Numbered from the stretch's first letter, positions 9,414-17,960 are shown. The stretch is 35,898 bases of DNA from Candidatus Fermentibacterota bacterium (GCA_003644925.1 QNDS01000005.1:1-35898), one strand, 5' to 3'. Made by a program: numbers and translations. Notes: generated by a model not told the origin, from the sequence alone.

Positions 9414-9419
9414 TATAAT
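9414..9419 (+). promoter_or_regulatory. Extended -10 (TGCTATAAT), predicted leaderless start of the 9428 gene
   Basis: TATAAT at 9414-9419; first T is exactly 14 nt before ATG 9428. Confidence 0.6.
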
Positions 9420-9427
9420 GTATATAT

Positions 9428-9982
9428 ATGAATGTTTACAAAAACAAAGAAAACATCGGAGTCATTGGCGAGTACACATGTTTTTCGCTTGCGCCATGGA
9501 TAAAAAAAGGCGACAAGGTTCTCGATGATTTGCGCCGAGCCGCGCGCACAAACAACAAAAGAATAATTGACGCACTCAAAGCGACTGGTATTATTCTTGA
9601 AATAAAAGAAGCAAAAAATCTCATCCCTACCACGGGGCGCAATGTACTCGCAAGGTTGCTCACAGGGGATCCCACATATTCCGGAGAGGTCGACTGGGGA
9701 GCTCTCGGAAGTGGGACGACACCTTTCACGAACGCATCCACACAGCTCAACACAGAGGTATTTAGAAGCCAGGCAGATTCGCAAGCATTCGATGATAATA
9801 TTGCATATATTGACTGGTTCATTGCAGCCGGAGATGTCGCAGATCAGACATTTGAAGAATTCGGAGCTTTCATTGATGGTTCGGGAGCAGCAGACAGCGG
9901 GCAGGCTTGGTCATTGCTTATCACCGGGGGATGGGTGAAGAGTGGAGCCGTGTTCATAAGTGGAAAATATACTTTTATATAA
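9428..9982 (+). CDS. Putative virion structural protein
   Basis: 184 aa; TTGRNVLARLLTGDPTYSGEVDWGALGSGTTPF...FEEFGAFIDGSGAADSGQAWSLL; tail-fibre region. Confidence 0.5.
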   Translation: MNVYKNKENIGVIGEYTCFSLAPWIKKGDKVLDDLRRAARTNNKRIIDALKATGIILEIKEAKNLIPTTGRNVLARLLTGDPTYSGEVDWGALGSGTTPFTNASTQLNTEVFRSQADSQAFDDNIAYIDWFIAAGDVADQTFEEFGAFIDGSGAADSGQAWSLLITGGWVKSGAVFISGKYTFI

Positions 9983-9986
9983 AATT

Positions 9987-10700
9987 ATGAGTGATACAGC
10001 TAGACCAAAATCAGGAGGGGATCTTGTAGACGAGGACGAAGTCAATGCAGACTTTCCTATTGTTTTGGATGCAGGGGCCACAATAAACGGTGCGACATTA
10101 CCCGTACCTGTTTATGTGTTGGTAGCGGACGGCGAATTATATCCTTGCGATGCAAACGATACCGCAAAATTAGATTTCATTGGATTCGTAGTAAATAATA
10201 CAACAGACGGAAACCCGGCCACGCTTCAAAAAGATGGTGTTGTAGATGGTTTTTCCGGTCTCACGATTGGCGCAATGTATTATGTGCAAGATGCCATCGG
10301 CACAATAGGATCTACACCCGGCACATTTTCCATACCAGTCGGCCGTGCCGTTTCTGCAACTCAAATTGCTATACAAAAAGAGGAGTTCGGTGTCTATATA
10401 GGCTCGGAAGCAATAAGCACAAACGAAGGATCACCGACAGATAATTTGACAATCCCAGCCGGCGCTAGAATGGCAATTATTTCCGTTTCACATAATGATG
10501 GTGTATCTGGTGCGCGAAACTCTCCACAAATGATAGTAATGCGAAACGGAATTACGGACACCGGTGCAATAACACCATCATATCAACCCCAAAACGATGA
10601 CTATACACATCGGGCGCAATGGAACGCAACCCTTGATGTAACACAAGGCGGGACCGACGCAACCCACACGATGGCAGGCACAGCTTATTTTTATAGATAA
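9987..10700 (+). CDS. Putative virion structural protein
   Basis: In-frame ATG at 9987 inside the 9960 ORF; capsid/tail-decoration-like beta-rich sequence. Confidence 0.5.
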   Translation: MSDTARPKSGGDLVDEDEVNADFPIVLDAGATINGATLPVPVYVLVADGELYPCDANDTAKLDFIGFVVNNTTDGNPATLQKDGVVDGFSGLTIGAMYYVQDAIGTIGSTPGTFSIPVGRAVSATQIAIQKEEFGVYIGSEAISTNEGSPTDNLTIPAGARMAIISVSHNDGVSGARNSPQMIVMRNGITDTGAITPSYQPQNDDYTHRAQWNATLDVTQGGTDATHTMAGTAYFYR

Positions 10701-10702
10701 AT

Positions 10703-11062
10703 ATGTTGGAGGAAAAAACACCAAAACAAAGAAGTGAGGATCATGATCTGCTTATAAAATTGGATACACGATTTGGGATATTTGAAAAAACGATGGCAGA
10801 AATGACAGCGACGTTGCACGCAAAATTTGAAAAAGTATTTTCGCTTATCGAAAAAAAAGCAGACAAAGAGGACGTGCGGGAAATCAAAAAAGAGATAAAA
10901 TATATTGATACCAGGGTCAAATCTGTCGAAGATAAGCAGGAAACACAAGAGGCCAAAAAACAAACATTGATCGATATAGGAAACATGGGAGTGAAAGGAT
11001 GGGGTATTTTAATCGGAGGAGTGAGCTTTTGCATAATGATCATTGAGTGGATTAAAAATTAA
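10703..11062 (+). CDS. Coiled-coil protein with C-terminal TM helix (XhlA/haemolysin-like)
   Basis: 119 aa, heptad-rich, then GWGILIGGVSFCIMIIEWIKN at the C-terminus. Confidence 0.5.
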   Translation: MLEEKTPKQRSEDHDLLIKLDTRFGIFEKTMAEMTATLHAKFEKVFSLIEKKADKEDVREIKKEIKYIDTRVKSVEDKQETQEAKKQTLIDIGNMGVKGWGILIGGVSFCIMIIEWIKN

Positions 11063-11071
11063 ACAAAACAT

Positions 11072-12469
11072 ATGTCAGTATACGACCCAAACGATCTAGA
11101 AGAAAATGAAAAAAATCTTGATTCTCAAACACCCTCGTCAGGCAGGATGATAAGAGAAGATTTCACTATTGCAAATGAAGGCGACACAATAGAGGGACCA
11201 GTAGGGAAAAAACATGTTAGATCTTCTATTCAAGCAGGCGACTCGCCGAGTATTGATGCCTTCGGACGCTGGCGTGTTTCAAATCCACAGACTCTTTTTG
11301 ACAGCAAAAATATTTTCAATGATGAAGGGATATCGGATAGTTTAGAAAATGAGCCACTATTTTATGATAATCAAGAAGTATCCGGAGGTGGCACGAGCAC
11401 ACTTTATAATGCAAATGAAGCATCACAATCAATCTCTGTTTCTTTGAACACCGCTGGTAGACGGGTACGTCAAACAAAAATGCGTTTCAATTATCAACCT
11501 GGAAAAAGTCAATTGGTTTTTTTGACGTATAATCTCGAGAGATTGGATGAGAATATCACAAAAAGAGAAGGAATTTTTGATGATGAAAATGGTCTTTTCA
11601 TGGAAGCAGTAGGCGAAGCGGTCGGCTTTGTTCGGAGATCTTTTGTTACCGGCTCCGCCGTGGATGATCGAATTGAACAAGAGGACTGGAATATCGATCA
11701 AATGGATGGCAACGGAGTGTCCGGAGTTACTCTTGACTGGACCAAAACACAAATTTTGATTATAGATTTTGAATGGCTTGGTGTAGGTCGTGTCAGAATG
11801 GGATTTGTTGTGGACGGGAAAATCTATTATGCACATGAATTTTTGAATGCAAATAATCTCGATGTCGTGTACATGTCGACACCAAATTTACCACTGCGAT
11901 CTGAAATTTCAAATGACGGAAGTGGTGCAGCATCCATATTGACACAGATTTGTTCTACAGTAATATCCGAGGGAGGATCGCAAGACCTTGGTATGATAAG
12001 ATATGCGTCCACGGAAGGCACTCATCTTGTCGCGACAACAGAAAACACACTGTATGCGTTGATGGGCATAAGATTGAAATCCAATTATATCGGGGCGACA
12101 ATAAAACTACTCAACACCGCCATACAAATACAAACGGCCACAGATAAAATCGAGTGGGTACTAAAATTCAATCCGACAGTCGCCAGCACTTTTGCATATT
12201 CAGGACTTTCAAATTCTGCAATAGAGGTCGCAAAAGGTGTCACAGCGAATACGGTCACGGGTGGTATAGACATTACAGGAGGCTTTTTAGAAACTGGAAA
12301 TCCGGCGACAGGAGCCGCAAAGTCTTTGGAAAAAGATTTGAAAAATGCTCTTTTACTCGGTTCTTTAATTGATGGAACTGTCGACGAATTGGTTTTATGT
12401 GTACGTCCTATTGCAGGATCGACAAGCGTGTCAGTTGAAGGCTCTATGTCTTGGAATGAATTAGTATAA
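11072..12469 (+). CDS. Putative receptor-binding/fibre-like structural protein
   Basis: 465 aa; FGRWRVSNPQTLFDSK, YQPGKSQLVFLTYN, WLGVGRVRMGFVVDGKIYYAHEF; located at the distal end of the tail module. Confidence 0.5.
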   Translation: MSVYDPNDLEENEKNLDSQTPSSGRMIREDFTIANEGDTIEGPVGKKHVRSSIQAGDSPSIDAFGRWRVSNPQTLFDSKNIFNDEGISDSLENEPLFYDNQEVSGGGTSTLYNANEASQSISVSLNTAGRRVRQTKMRFNYQPGKSQLVFLTYNLERLDENITKREGIFDDENGLFMEAVGEAVGFVRRSFVTGSAVDDRIEQEDWNIDQMDGNGVSGVTLDWTKTQILIIDFEWLGVGRVRMGFVVDGKIYYAHEFLNANNLDVVYMSTPNLPLRSEISNDGSGAASILTQICSTVISEGGSQDLGMIRYASTEGTHLVATTENTLYALMGIRLKSNYIGATIKLLNTAIQIQTATDKIEWVLKFNPTVASTFAYSGLSNSAIEVAKGVTANTVTGGIDITGGFLETGNPATGAAKSLEKDLKNALLLGSLIDGTVDELVLCVRPIAGSTSVSVEGSMSWNELV

Positions 12470-12480
12470 TAAAAATCTAT

Positions 12481-13461
12481 ATGGAAAAAACAACGGAAGA
12501 AAATTTATATGGACTAGGTTGCGAGCTCGTAGAGGATGATGAGCGGAACTTTGGATATCACAATATTGCAGTAGGCGGTGTTATTGATTTGCCGGACGAG
12601 TTTGAAGTTGAAACGCCACACACTTATCAAGGTTCGATCGACAGTTGCGTCGGCCAAGCTGTAGCAGGTGCAAAAAGCACACAAGAAAATGATCCAAAAT
12701 CACCACGCTTTCTCTGGTCGCTTTGCAAAAGAGCACAAAAGTATAAAGGTTGGGGCACGAATGTACCACTTGCTTTGAAGATGTTGCAAAAAATAGGTGT
12801 ACCGAAATTGTCTACAATATCAGAAGATCCTAAACTACCGCGTGAAACATACATGCGTGTAAGTGATAATTCTGCGCAGTCTGTATATGATGAAGCCGCA
12901 GAAGCGAAGTCAGATAGTTATTGGTACGTATATAGCAAGAATTTGCAGCTTGTAAAACAAGCGCTCTTCACAGAGAAAATTCCGCTCGTAACAACAATGA
13001 TGTGGTACAAAGAATATAATCAACCTATTGACGGATTTTTACCACGGCCAAAAAATGAAGCAGCAGGACATGGCTTTCGTTTTGTAGGGTGGAAGAAAAT
13101 AGGGGATCGCTATAGATGGAAATTCAAAAATTCTTTCCGCGAAGAATGGGGAGTCGAAAAAGGATGTTTCTATATTTGGGAAGATGAGTTGAATTCGATT
13201 TATAATATCGGCACGTTCTTTATTACGGTTGATATTCCAAAAGAAGAGGCGAGCATCATGGACAAATATGCTGGTGAATTGATAAAGAATGCAGACGATG
13301 CGAAAGTGTTTTTTGTGCAAGGTCGTGATATTGTCTGGATCCAGAGCGAGGATACTTTCAACTTTGGGAAAAATAAAATGTGGGGAGATTGGAATGACAT
13401 TTTGACTGTACCGGAAGAACTCAAAGAAACAAAAAAACTATCTCTTAATTCAGCATCATAA
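12481..13461 (+). CDS. Papain-like (C1-type) cysteine peptidase
   Basis: Catalytic-type order: QGSIDSCVGQAV (Q...C), AAGHGFRFVGW (H), FKNSFREEWGVEKGCFYIW (N plus the EWGxxGxxYI-type motif). Confidence 0.75.
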   Translation: MEKTTEENLYGLGCELVEDDERNFGYHNIAVGGVIDLPDEFEVETPHTYQGSIDSCVGQAVAGAKSTQENDPKSPRFLWSLCKRAQKYKGWGTNVPLALKMLQKIGVPKLSTISEDPKLPRETYMRVSDNSAQSVYDEAAEAKSDSYWYVYSKNLQLVKQALFTEKIPLVTTMMWYKEYNQPIDGFLPRPKNEAAGHGFRFVGWKKIGDRYRWKFKNSFREEWGVEKGCFYIWEDELNSIYNIGTFFITVDIPKEEASIMDKYAGELIKNADDAKVFFVQGRDIVWIQSEDTFNFGKNKMWGDWNDILTVPEELKETKKLSLNSAS

Positions 13462-13465
13462 ATTT

Positions 13466-13696
13466 ATGGAATATCTCATCGGTGTCGTCGTCGCGCTTAT
13501 TGTGCAGGTGGCAAAAAAAATATCAAATACTACGACGTTTGGTACATATGTCTTTCTGCTTGCAATGTCGCTCGTGGGAGCTGGGATATATTATATGCTT
13601 TCTGTATCCGCATATTGGGAAGCAACGTTGCAAATCGCAGCAATCGCAGCAGGTTTTCATAACTTGGTGATCCGAAGATTTGAAGAAACAAAATAA
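13466..13696 (+). CDS. Holin-like small membrane protein
   Basis: 76 aa with hydrophobic segments (YLIGVVVALIVQVAKK, YVFLLAMSLVGAGIYYMLS); adjacent to the peptidase. Confidence 0.55.
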   Translation: MEYLIGVVVALIVQVAKKISNTTTFGTYVFLLAMSLVGAGIYYMLSVSAYWEATLQIAAIAAGFHNLVIRRFEETK

Positions 13697-13702
13697 AAAA
13701 AA

Positions 13703-13773
13703 CCCCCTTTTTATTTGGTCAAATGAGGTACTTCATGGGTACTCCTATTGTCCGGATAAGAGGGGTTTTTTAT
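13703..13773 (+). terminator. Rho-independent terminator
   Basis: CCCCTTTTT...AAGAGGGG stem followed by TTTTTT, after the holin-like gene and before a promoter. Confidence 0.7.
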
Positions 13774-13780
13774 TACAAAG

Positions 13781-13827
13781 TTATCCACAGCAGGTGGGTT
13801 GACAAATACTTATTTGCATGATATAAT
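13781..13827 (+). promoter_or_regulatory. DnaA box plus consensus sigma70-type promoter
   Basis: TTATCCACA at 13781-13789, TTGACA at 13799-13804, 17-nt spacer, TGA-TATAAT at 13822-13827. Confidence 0.8.
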
Positions 13828-13854
13828 ACAATCATACAAATAAGCAATCAACAT

Positions 13855-13962
13855 ATGGACAACGAAATCAAATGTACCTCTTGCGAAAAGATGTACGAAG
13901 CGGACACAATAATCATTGTCGCGACAGAGCCGTTTTGCATCGGTTGCGCAGAAAGGGAATAA
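13855..13962 (+). CDS. Small CxxC...CxxC zinc-knuckle-like protein
   Basis: MDNEIKCTSCEKMYEADTIIIVATEPFCIGCAERE*, 35 aa; CATATG start downstream of a strong promoter. Not in the ORF track because of its length. Confidence 0.65.
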   Translation: MDNEIKCTSCEKMYEADTIIIVATEPFCIGCAERE

Positions 13963-14026
13963 ATTATCACCACCGGCGCCCGCAGAAGTAGAGTCTCAAA
14001 AAAATAAACATAAAAAGACCTGTCAT

Positions 14027-14599
14027 ATGAAAAATTATAAACAAGGATCCTATATACATTTGAAAATCACACTTCAAGATATCGCTTTCATTGTTATGGT
14101 ATTTGTGGCCATAATCGCAGTAATCATCGGTTGGATCAGTACCGAGGTTGTAAAAGCAGAAGAAACACCCTATGAGATCCAAATTGATAGTACCGAGAAG
14201 CAGGACAGGGTCATCGAAGAGGAGAAAAAAGACAGCAAGATGGTACTAGCGAATACAGGGATGGTCGCCTCTATATCAGACAATACAGTGGCGTCGCAAA
14301 ATATAAGAGAAGTGACTGCCTATAACGTCGGAGACGTTGCGCAGACAGATGACACGCCGTGCATCGGTGCATGGGGTGACGATCTTTGTGAGATGCTTGA
14401 CTGGGGTATAAAGGTGTGTGCATCAAACTCATTTGCCAAAGGTACACATTTGAATATCAAGCATTACGGAGAGTGCATCGTATTGGACCGGATGAACTCA
14501 CGATATACGAATCGGATCGATATTGCGATGAAGCTCACAGAAAAAGAGCGCGCCATAAAATTTGGTCTTCAAAAACTTGAGGTGACAGAATTAAAATAA
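14027..14599 (+). CDS. Membrane-anchored 3D-domain/double-psi beta-barrel (MltA/RlpA-like) protein, putative lysis factor
   Basis: TM segment DIAFIVMVFVAIIAVIIGWIS, then VTAYNVGDVAQTDDTPCIGA...CIVLDRMNSRYTNRIDIAM, resembling 3D domains. ATG 14027 has CATATG context. Confidence 0.6.
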   Translation: MKNYKQGSYIHLKITLQDIAFIVMVFVAIIAVIIGWISTEVVKAEETPYEIQIDSTEKQDRVIEEEKKDSKMVLANTGMVASISDNTVASQNIREVTAYNVGDVAQTDDTPCIGAWGDDLCEMLDWGIKVCASNSFAKGTHLNIKHYGECIVLDRMNSRYTNRIDIAMKLTEKERAIKFGLQKLEVTELK

Positions 14600-14650
14600 T
14601 TCACAAGGTATACTTTTTGATAATAGCTCTTTACAATTTGATTTTTCAAC

Positions 14651-14781
14651 GTGGGGGTGGCGGAATAGGTAGACGCTATAAATGGTTATCCGTAAATACG
14701 GAGCTATGCAGGGTGACAATCTCAGGTAAGATACAGAACTATAGATAACTGTATTCTATGAGCAAATCCCTGCCCCTCACG
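14651..14781 (+). ncRNA. tRNA-Leu-like RNA lacking a normal anticodon arm
   Basis: Acceptor GTGGGGG (14651-14657)/CCCTCAC (14774-14780); TG-GCG-GAATAGGTAGA-CGC D-arm (14658-14676); hairpin TCCGTaaatACGGA (14689-14702) like a Leu variable arm; GCAGGG/CCCTGC T-stem (14708-14713/14768-14773) with a long insertion; only about 12 nt where a 17-nt anticodon arm should be. Confidence 0.45.
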
Positions 14782-14806
14782 CTGAGAGATCAACAATTAT
14801 CTTTTT

Positions 14807-14863
14807 CCAGTCAATCAGAAATGATTGATTGGTGCAATCACAGTCAACCTTCGGGTTGGCTGG
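14807..14863 (+). ncRNA. Two tetraloop-capped hairpins in a structured 5' region
   Basis: TCAATCA-GAAA-TGATTGA (14811-14828) and CAGTCAACC-TTCG-GGTTGGCTG (14841-14862), a GNRA and a UUCG tetraloop. Confidence 0.55.
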
Positions 14864-14874
14864 AAGGAGATAAC

Positions 14875-14952
14875 ATGAAAATAGTCAAGATCATTTATTT
14901 CTTGTTCGCCGCTCTTTTCAATATTCTAGTCAAGGGGGAGAGAAATGTATAG
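14875..14952 (+). CDS. 25-aa hydrophobic peptide
   Basis: MKIVKIIYFLFAALFNILVKGERNV*; preceded by SD-like AAGGAGA at 14864-14870. Confidence 0.4.
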   Translation: MKIVKIIYFLFAALFNILVKGERNV

Positions 14953-15142
14953 TGTATTACCACAAAGGCTCGTTCTGACAGTCAAGCAGATCAGGGTGGG
15001 TGCGCCCATCCACTGCAAGCGCTGTAAGAGCAAAGATGAGAAGGGGGTCATCTCTCTCATCCTTCGGGACAACGCCGGCTACAAATGCCAGTGCCAGTGT
15101 GGGAACATGATGTATGTTTCCGCCGGAGGACGGATCACTTGA
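14945..15142 (+). CDS. Small zinc-ribbon-like protein
   Basis: 65 aa: HCKRCKSKDEKG...GYKCQCQCGNMMYV; preceded by GGGGGAGAG. Confidence 0.55.
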   Translation: MYSVLPQRLVLTVKQIRVGAPIHCKRCKSKDEKGVISLILRDNAGYKCQCQCGNMMYVSAGGRIT

Positions 15143-15169
15143 ACGCATGGCTAGCGTCCAGTTTTTTCT

Positions 15170-15200
15170 AGGGATTTTTGCTGGCAGATAAAAAATCCCT
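15170..15200. terminator. Stem-loop, possible terminator
   Basis: AGGGATTTTT (15170-15179)/AAAAATCCCT (15191-15200) perfect 10-bp stem. Confidence 0.4.
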
Positions 15201-15251
15201 TCTCAATTAGTCAATTAAACTCATTCTTATAAGAAATAATTATAGAAATAT

Positions 15252-15584
15252 ATGAGTCTAGATTTTAGCCTTGAATATGAGTGTGATGGAAATAAAATTG
15301 AAGTATTTGATAGAAATATTACACATAATTTAGGAAAAATGGCTGCACAAGCTGGTATTTATTTTGCTTTATGGAGACCAAAAGAAAAAGGTTGGGAGAA
15401 AGGAAAAGATATTATCGAAACACTTGAAAAAGGGTTAAAAAAACTTAAAGCAAAACCTGTCTTTTATAAAAAATTTAATGCTGAAAATGGATGGGGTATG
15501 TACAAGTATTTTGTTCCTTTTGTCGAAGAGTGTTTAAATGCTTGTAAAGAATATCCCAATGCAAAAATAATTGTTTCACGTTAA
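15252..15584 (+). CDS. Conserved phage-type hypothetical protein
   Basis: 110 aa: DRNITHNLGKMAAQAGIYFALWRPKEKGW...; ATATATG start context. Confidence 0.6.
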   Translation: MSLDFSLEYECDGNKIEVFDRNITHNLGKMAAQAGIYFALWRPKEKGWEKGKDIIETLEKGLKKLKAKPVFYKKFNAENGWGMYKYFVPFVEECLNACKEYPNAKIIVSR

Positions 15585-15597
15585 AAGGAGCCCAACG

Positions 15598-15756
15598 ATG
15601 AAAGTAACAGTCAAGACTAAGGAGCCAGAGGTCGTTATTTGCCCTCTGTGTCGTCGGCTAACTGGGTGGAATAAGAAAATGCTCGTGTTCAAACTGATCA
15701 CAAAGGAGTGTGCAGAAGGCGAATGTGAACCCATCAACCTGAGCATGGAACTGTGA
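15598..15756 (+). CDS. Small cysteine-rich protein
   Basis: 52 aa from ATG 15598 (MKVTVKTKEPEVVICPLCRRLTGWNKK...); SD-like AAGGAG upstream. Confidence 0.5.
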   Translation: MKVTVKTKEPEVVICPLCRRLTGWNKKMLVFKLITKECAEGECEPINLSMEL

Positions 15757-15823
15757 GGAGGTATGTATCTCTCGGTCTGCTCGTGCCGAGTTACCAATGC
15801 GAGCCTTCCTTACCAATAAATTT

Positions 15824-16705
15824 ATGAAATATTTATCATTATTCTCTGGCATTGGAGGTTTCGAGCTAGGAATTGGAGGCAAAGCAGAATGTATCGGATA
15901 TTCTGAGATAGATAAATATGCAATCCAAATATATGAAAAACACTTCCCAACTCACACTGCCTTTGGAGACATCACAAAAATCGAGGCAGCGACACTACCG
16001 AATTTTGATCTCTTGGTGGGTGGGTTCCCGTGTCAATCCTTCTCTATTGCTGGGAAACGAGGAGGGTTTTCTGATACGCGTGGTACGCTCTTCTTTGAAA
16101 TCGCTCGGATTGCTCGGGAAAAACAACCACGCTTTTTACTCCTTGAAAATGTCAAAGGGCTTTTATCTCACGACAAAGGACGTACGTTCTACACCATCAT
16201 CTCCACGCTTGATGAATTGGGGTATGACTGTCAATGGCAAGTGCTTAACAGCAAGAATTTCGGCGTCCCACAAAACAGAGAGCGAGTGTTCATTATCGGA
16301 CATCTTAGAGGAACGCGTAGACCCCAAGTATTTCCTTTCGGAGAAGATGACAAAATATATCCTATCAACAGTAAAGGGACAAAATCAAAAACCAAACATA
16401 CTTTTTCAACTATAGCGACCAACACAAAAAGAAAAGAGAGTAATTATATTAGGCAACCACTTCGATTCCTCACAAGAAACCAAAAGAATATAGAGGGTGA
16501 TTATTCCTTCACAGTGGATGCGAGCCAAACGAGCGGGATAAGAAAAGGTGATAAAATTCGCAGACTAACTCCCACAGAGTGCGAGCGATTACAAAGCTTC
16601 CCGGACGACTGGACCGAGGGCGTGAGCGACACACAGCGCTACAAATGCCTGGGAAATGCTGTGACGGTGAACGTGGTGCAGGCGATTATAGAAAAATTAT
16701 TGTAA
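15824..16705 (+). CDS. DNA (cytosine-5-)-methyltransferase
   Basis: MKYLSLFSGIGGFELG (motif I), GGFPCQSFSIAGKRGGF (motif IV), LLENVKG (motif VI), RRLTPTECERLQSFPDDW and GNAVTVNV (motifs IX/X). Confidence 0.95.
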   Translation: MKYLSLFSGIGGFELGIGGKAECIGYSEIDKYAIQIYEKHFPTHTAFGDITKIEAATLPNFDLLVGGFPCQSFSIAGKRGGFSDTRGTLFFEIARIAREKQPRFLLLENVKGLLSHDKGRTFYTIISTLDELGYDCQWQVLNSKNFGVPQNRERVFIIGHLRGTRRPQVFPFGEDDKIYPINSKGTKSKTKHTFSTIATNTKRKESNYIRQPLRFLTRNQKNIEGDYSFTVDASQTSGIRKGDKIRRLTPTECERLQSFPDDWTEGVSDTQRYKCLGNAVTVNVVQAIIEKLL

Positions 16706-16710
16706 TCATT

Positions 16711-16896
16711 ATGAGTTTTTGCACTAAGAGATCCTACAAAAAGAAAAAAGACGCGGTGACAATGCTGAATTATGCGCGCAAAACAAGATACCGGAGGAAG
16801 AAAATACCGATACGGATATATAGATGTGAGAAGTGTGACGCATGGCACTTGACCAGTCAAGAATCTCACAAAGACGAAAAATGGCCCTGGAAATAA
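16711..16896 (+). CDS. Small phage zinc-finger-like protein
   Basis: 61 aa: FCTKRSYKKKKDAVTMLNYARK...IYRCEKCDAWHLTSQ. Confidence 0.6.
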   Translation: MSFCTKRSYKKKKDAVTMLNYARKTRYRRKKIPIRIYRCEKCDAWHLTSQESHKDEKWPWK

Positions 16897-16908
16897 AGGG
16901 GCTTTTTT
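16883..16908 (+). terminator. Putative terminator
   Basis: GGCCCT/AGGGGCT stem (with wobbles) followed by TTTTTTT. Confidence 0.4.
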
Positions 16909-16927
16909 TATCCATAGATTGATATAG

Positions 16928-16983
16928 TTATCCACATATTGCACGATTGTACTATTGCATAGTGTGTAAAGATTGTGTATACT
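16928..16983 (+). promoter_or_regulatory. DnaA box plus promoter upstream of the recT operon
   Basis: TTATCCACA 16928-16936 (and TTATCCATA 16908-16916); TTGCAT 16955-16960, 17-nt spacer, TATACT 16978-16983. Confidence 0.6.
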
Positions 16984-17027
16984 TTGTGCAGAAAGGTCGG
17001 ATACTTTACTTATATAATAAATTGAAT

Positions 17028-17957
17028 ATGACAAAAAATATAGTCATAAAAACCGAAGGAGATTTGAAACTTGTACTACACAATGAGTACATGAAACAGA
17101 TCAAAAACTTTTTCGGTGACGACAAAAAAGCAATGAAATTTTTGTCTTGCGTAATTGGCGCGGTACAGAAGACGCCGAAACTTCTTGAGTGTGATGGTAA
17201 AAGTCTCGTGAACTCTTTTATGAAGATGGCACAGCTCGGACTTATGCCGAGTGATGTGAGCGGCGAGGCGTATGTATTACCCTACAAAAACAAAGGGGTG
17301 CAGGAGGCACAATTTCAACTCGGATACCAGGGTCTTATTACTCTATTCTATAGGGCAGGAGGCCAGCGCTTGCGTGCGGAGATCATCCGCAAAAATGATA
17401 CATTCTCTTATGAGAATGGAGAGATCAAACACACCGTCGACATCTTCAAAACAAAGAAGCAGAGAGGTGAAGCGGTGGGCGCGTATGCCATTGCTACTCT
17501 TGCGAGCGGTCACGAAATTGCTCACGCAATGAATGCAGAAGATATCCTCGACTTTGGGAAAAAATTCTCAAAATCATTCGGATCAAAATATACACCATGG
17601 GCAGAAGACAATGACCCGGAATTGTGGATGTGGAAAAAGACGGTGATGAAGCAGCTCGGGAAACTGTTGCCAAAAAATGAGACGATCAACCGTGCCATTG
17701 CAGAAGATAACGAAGAGAGCCGAATGAGTGATCGAATAAAAAAAGCAAGCGAAGAGTCCGAAGGTTTGAAAATCAGCGACATTGTCAAAGATCAAGACGA
17801 GCCGGAGTCGCAGGAAGGCTTGATCGAGGATGATGCGGAAGAACCGCCAGAGGCGGAGTGTAATGGTTGTGCTGGTCCGATATCAGAAGAGGAGAAAAAA
17901 TACTCACTTGATAAATTCGGGAAATCTCTTTGCAGAGGTTGCCAGGAAGGCCAATAA
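17028..17957 (+). CDS. recT: RecT-family single-strand annealing protein with C-terminal C4 zinc motif
   Basis: GKSLVNSFMKMAQLGLMPSDVSGEAYVLPYKNKGVQEAQFQLGYQGLITLFYRAG is RecT-like; C-terminus CNGCAGPISEEEKKYSLDKFGKSLCRGCQ. Confidence 0.88.
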   Translation: MTKNIVIKTEGDLKLVLHNEYMKQIKNFFGDDKKAMKFLSCVIGAVQKTPKLLECDGKSLVNSFMKMAQLGLMPSDVSGEAYVLPYKNKGVQEAQFQLGYQGLITLFYRAGGQRLRAEIIRKNDTFSYENGEIKHTVDIFKTKKQRGEAVGAYAIATLASGHEIAHAMNAEDILDFGKKFSKSFGSKYTPWAEDNDPELWMWKKTVMKQLGKLLPKNETINRAIAEDNEESRMSDRIKKASEESEGLKISDIVKDQDEPESQEGLIEDDAEEPPEAECNGCAGPISEEEKKYSLDKFGKSLCRGCQEGQ

Positions 17958-17960
17958 TAT

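Noticed and set aside
14651-14870. Group I intron inserted in tRNA-Leu
   Set aside because: The insertion in the tRNA-like element is too short and I could not identify the conserved P/Q/R/S core elements; kept as an unresolved tRNA-like RNA.
15918-16415. 165-aa + strand ORF overlapping the C5-methyltransferase
   Set aside because: Alternate frame of a gene with all C5-MTase motifs; no recognisable domain.
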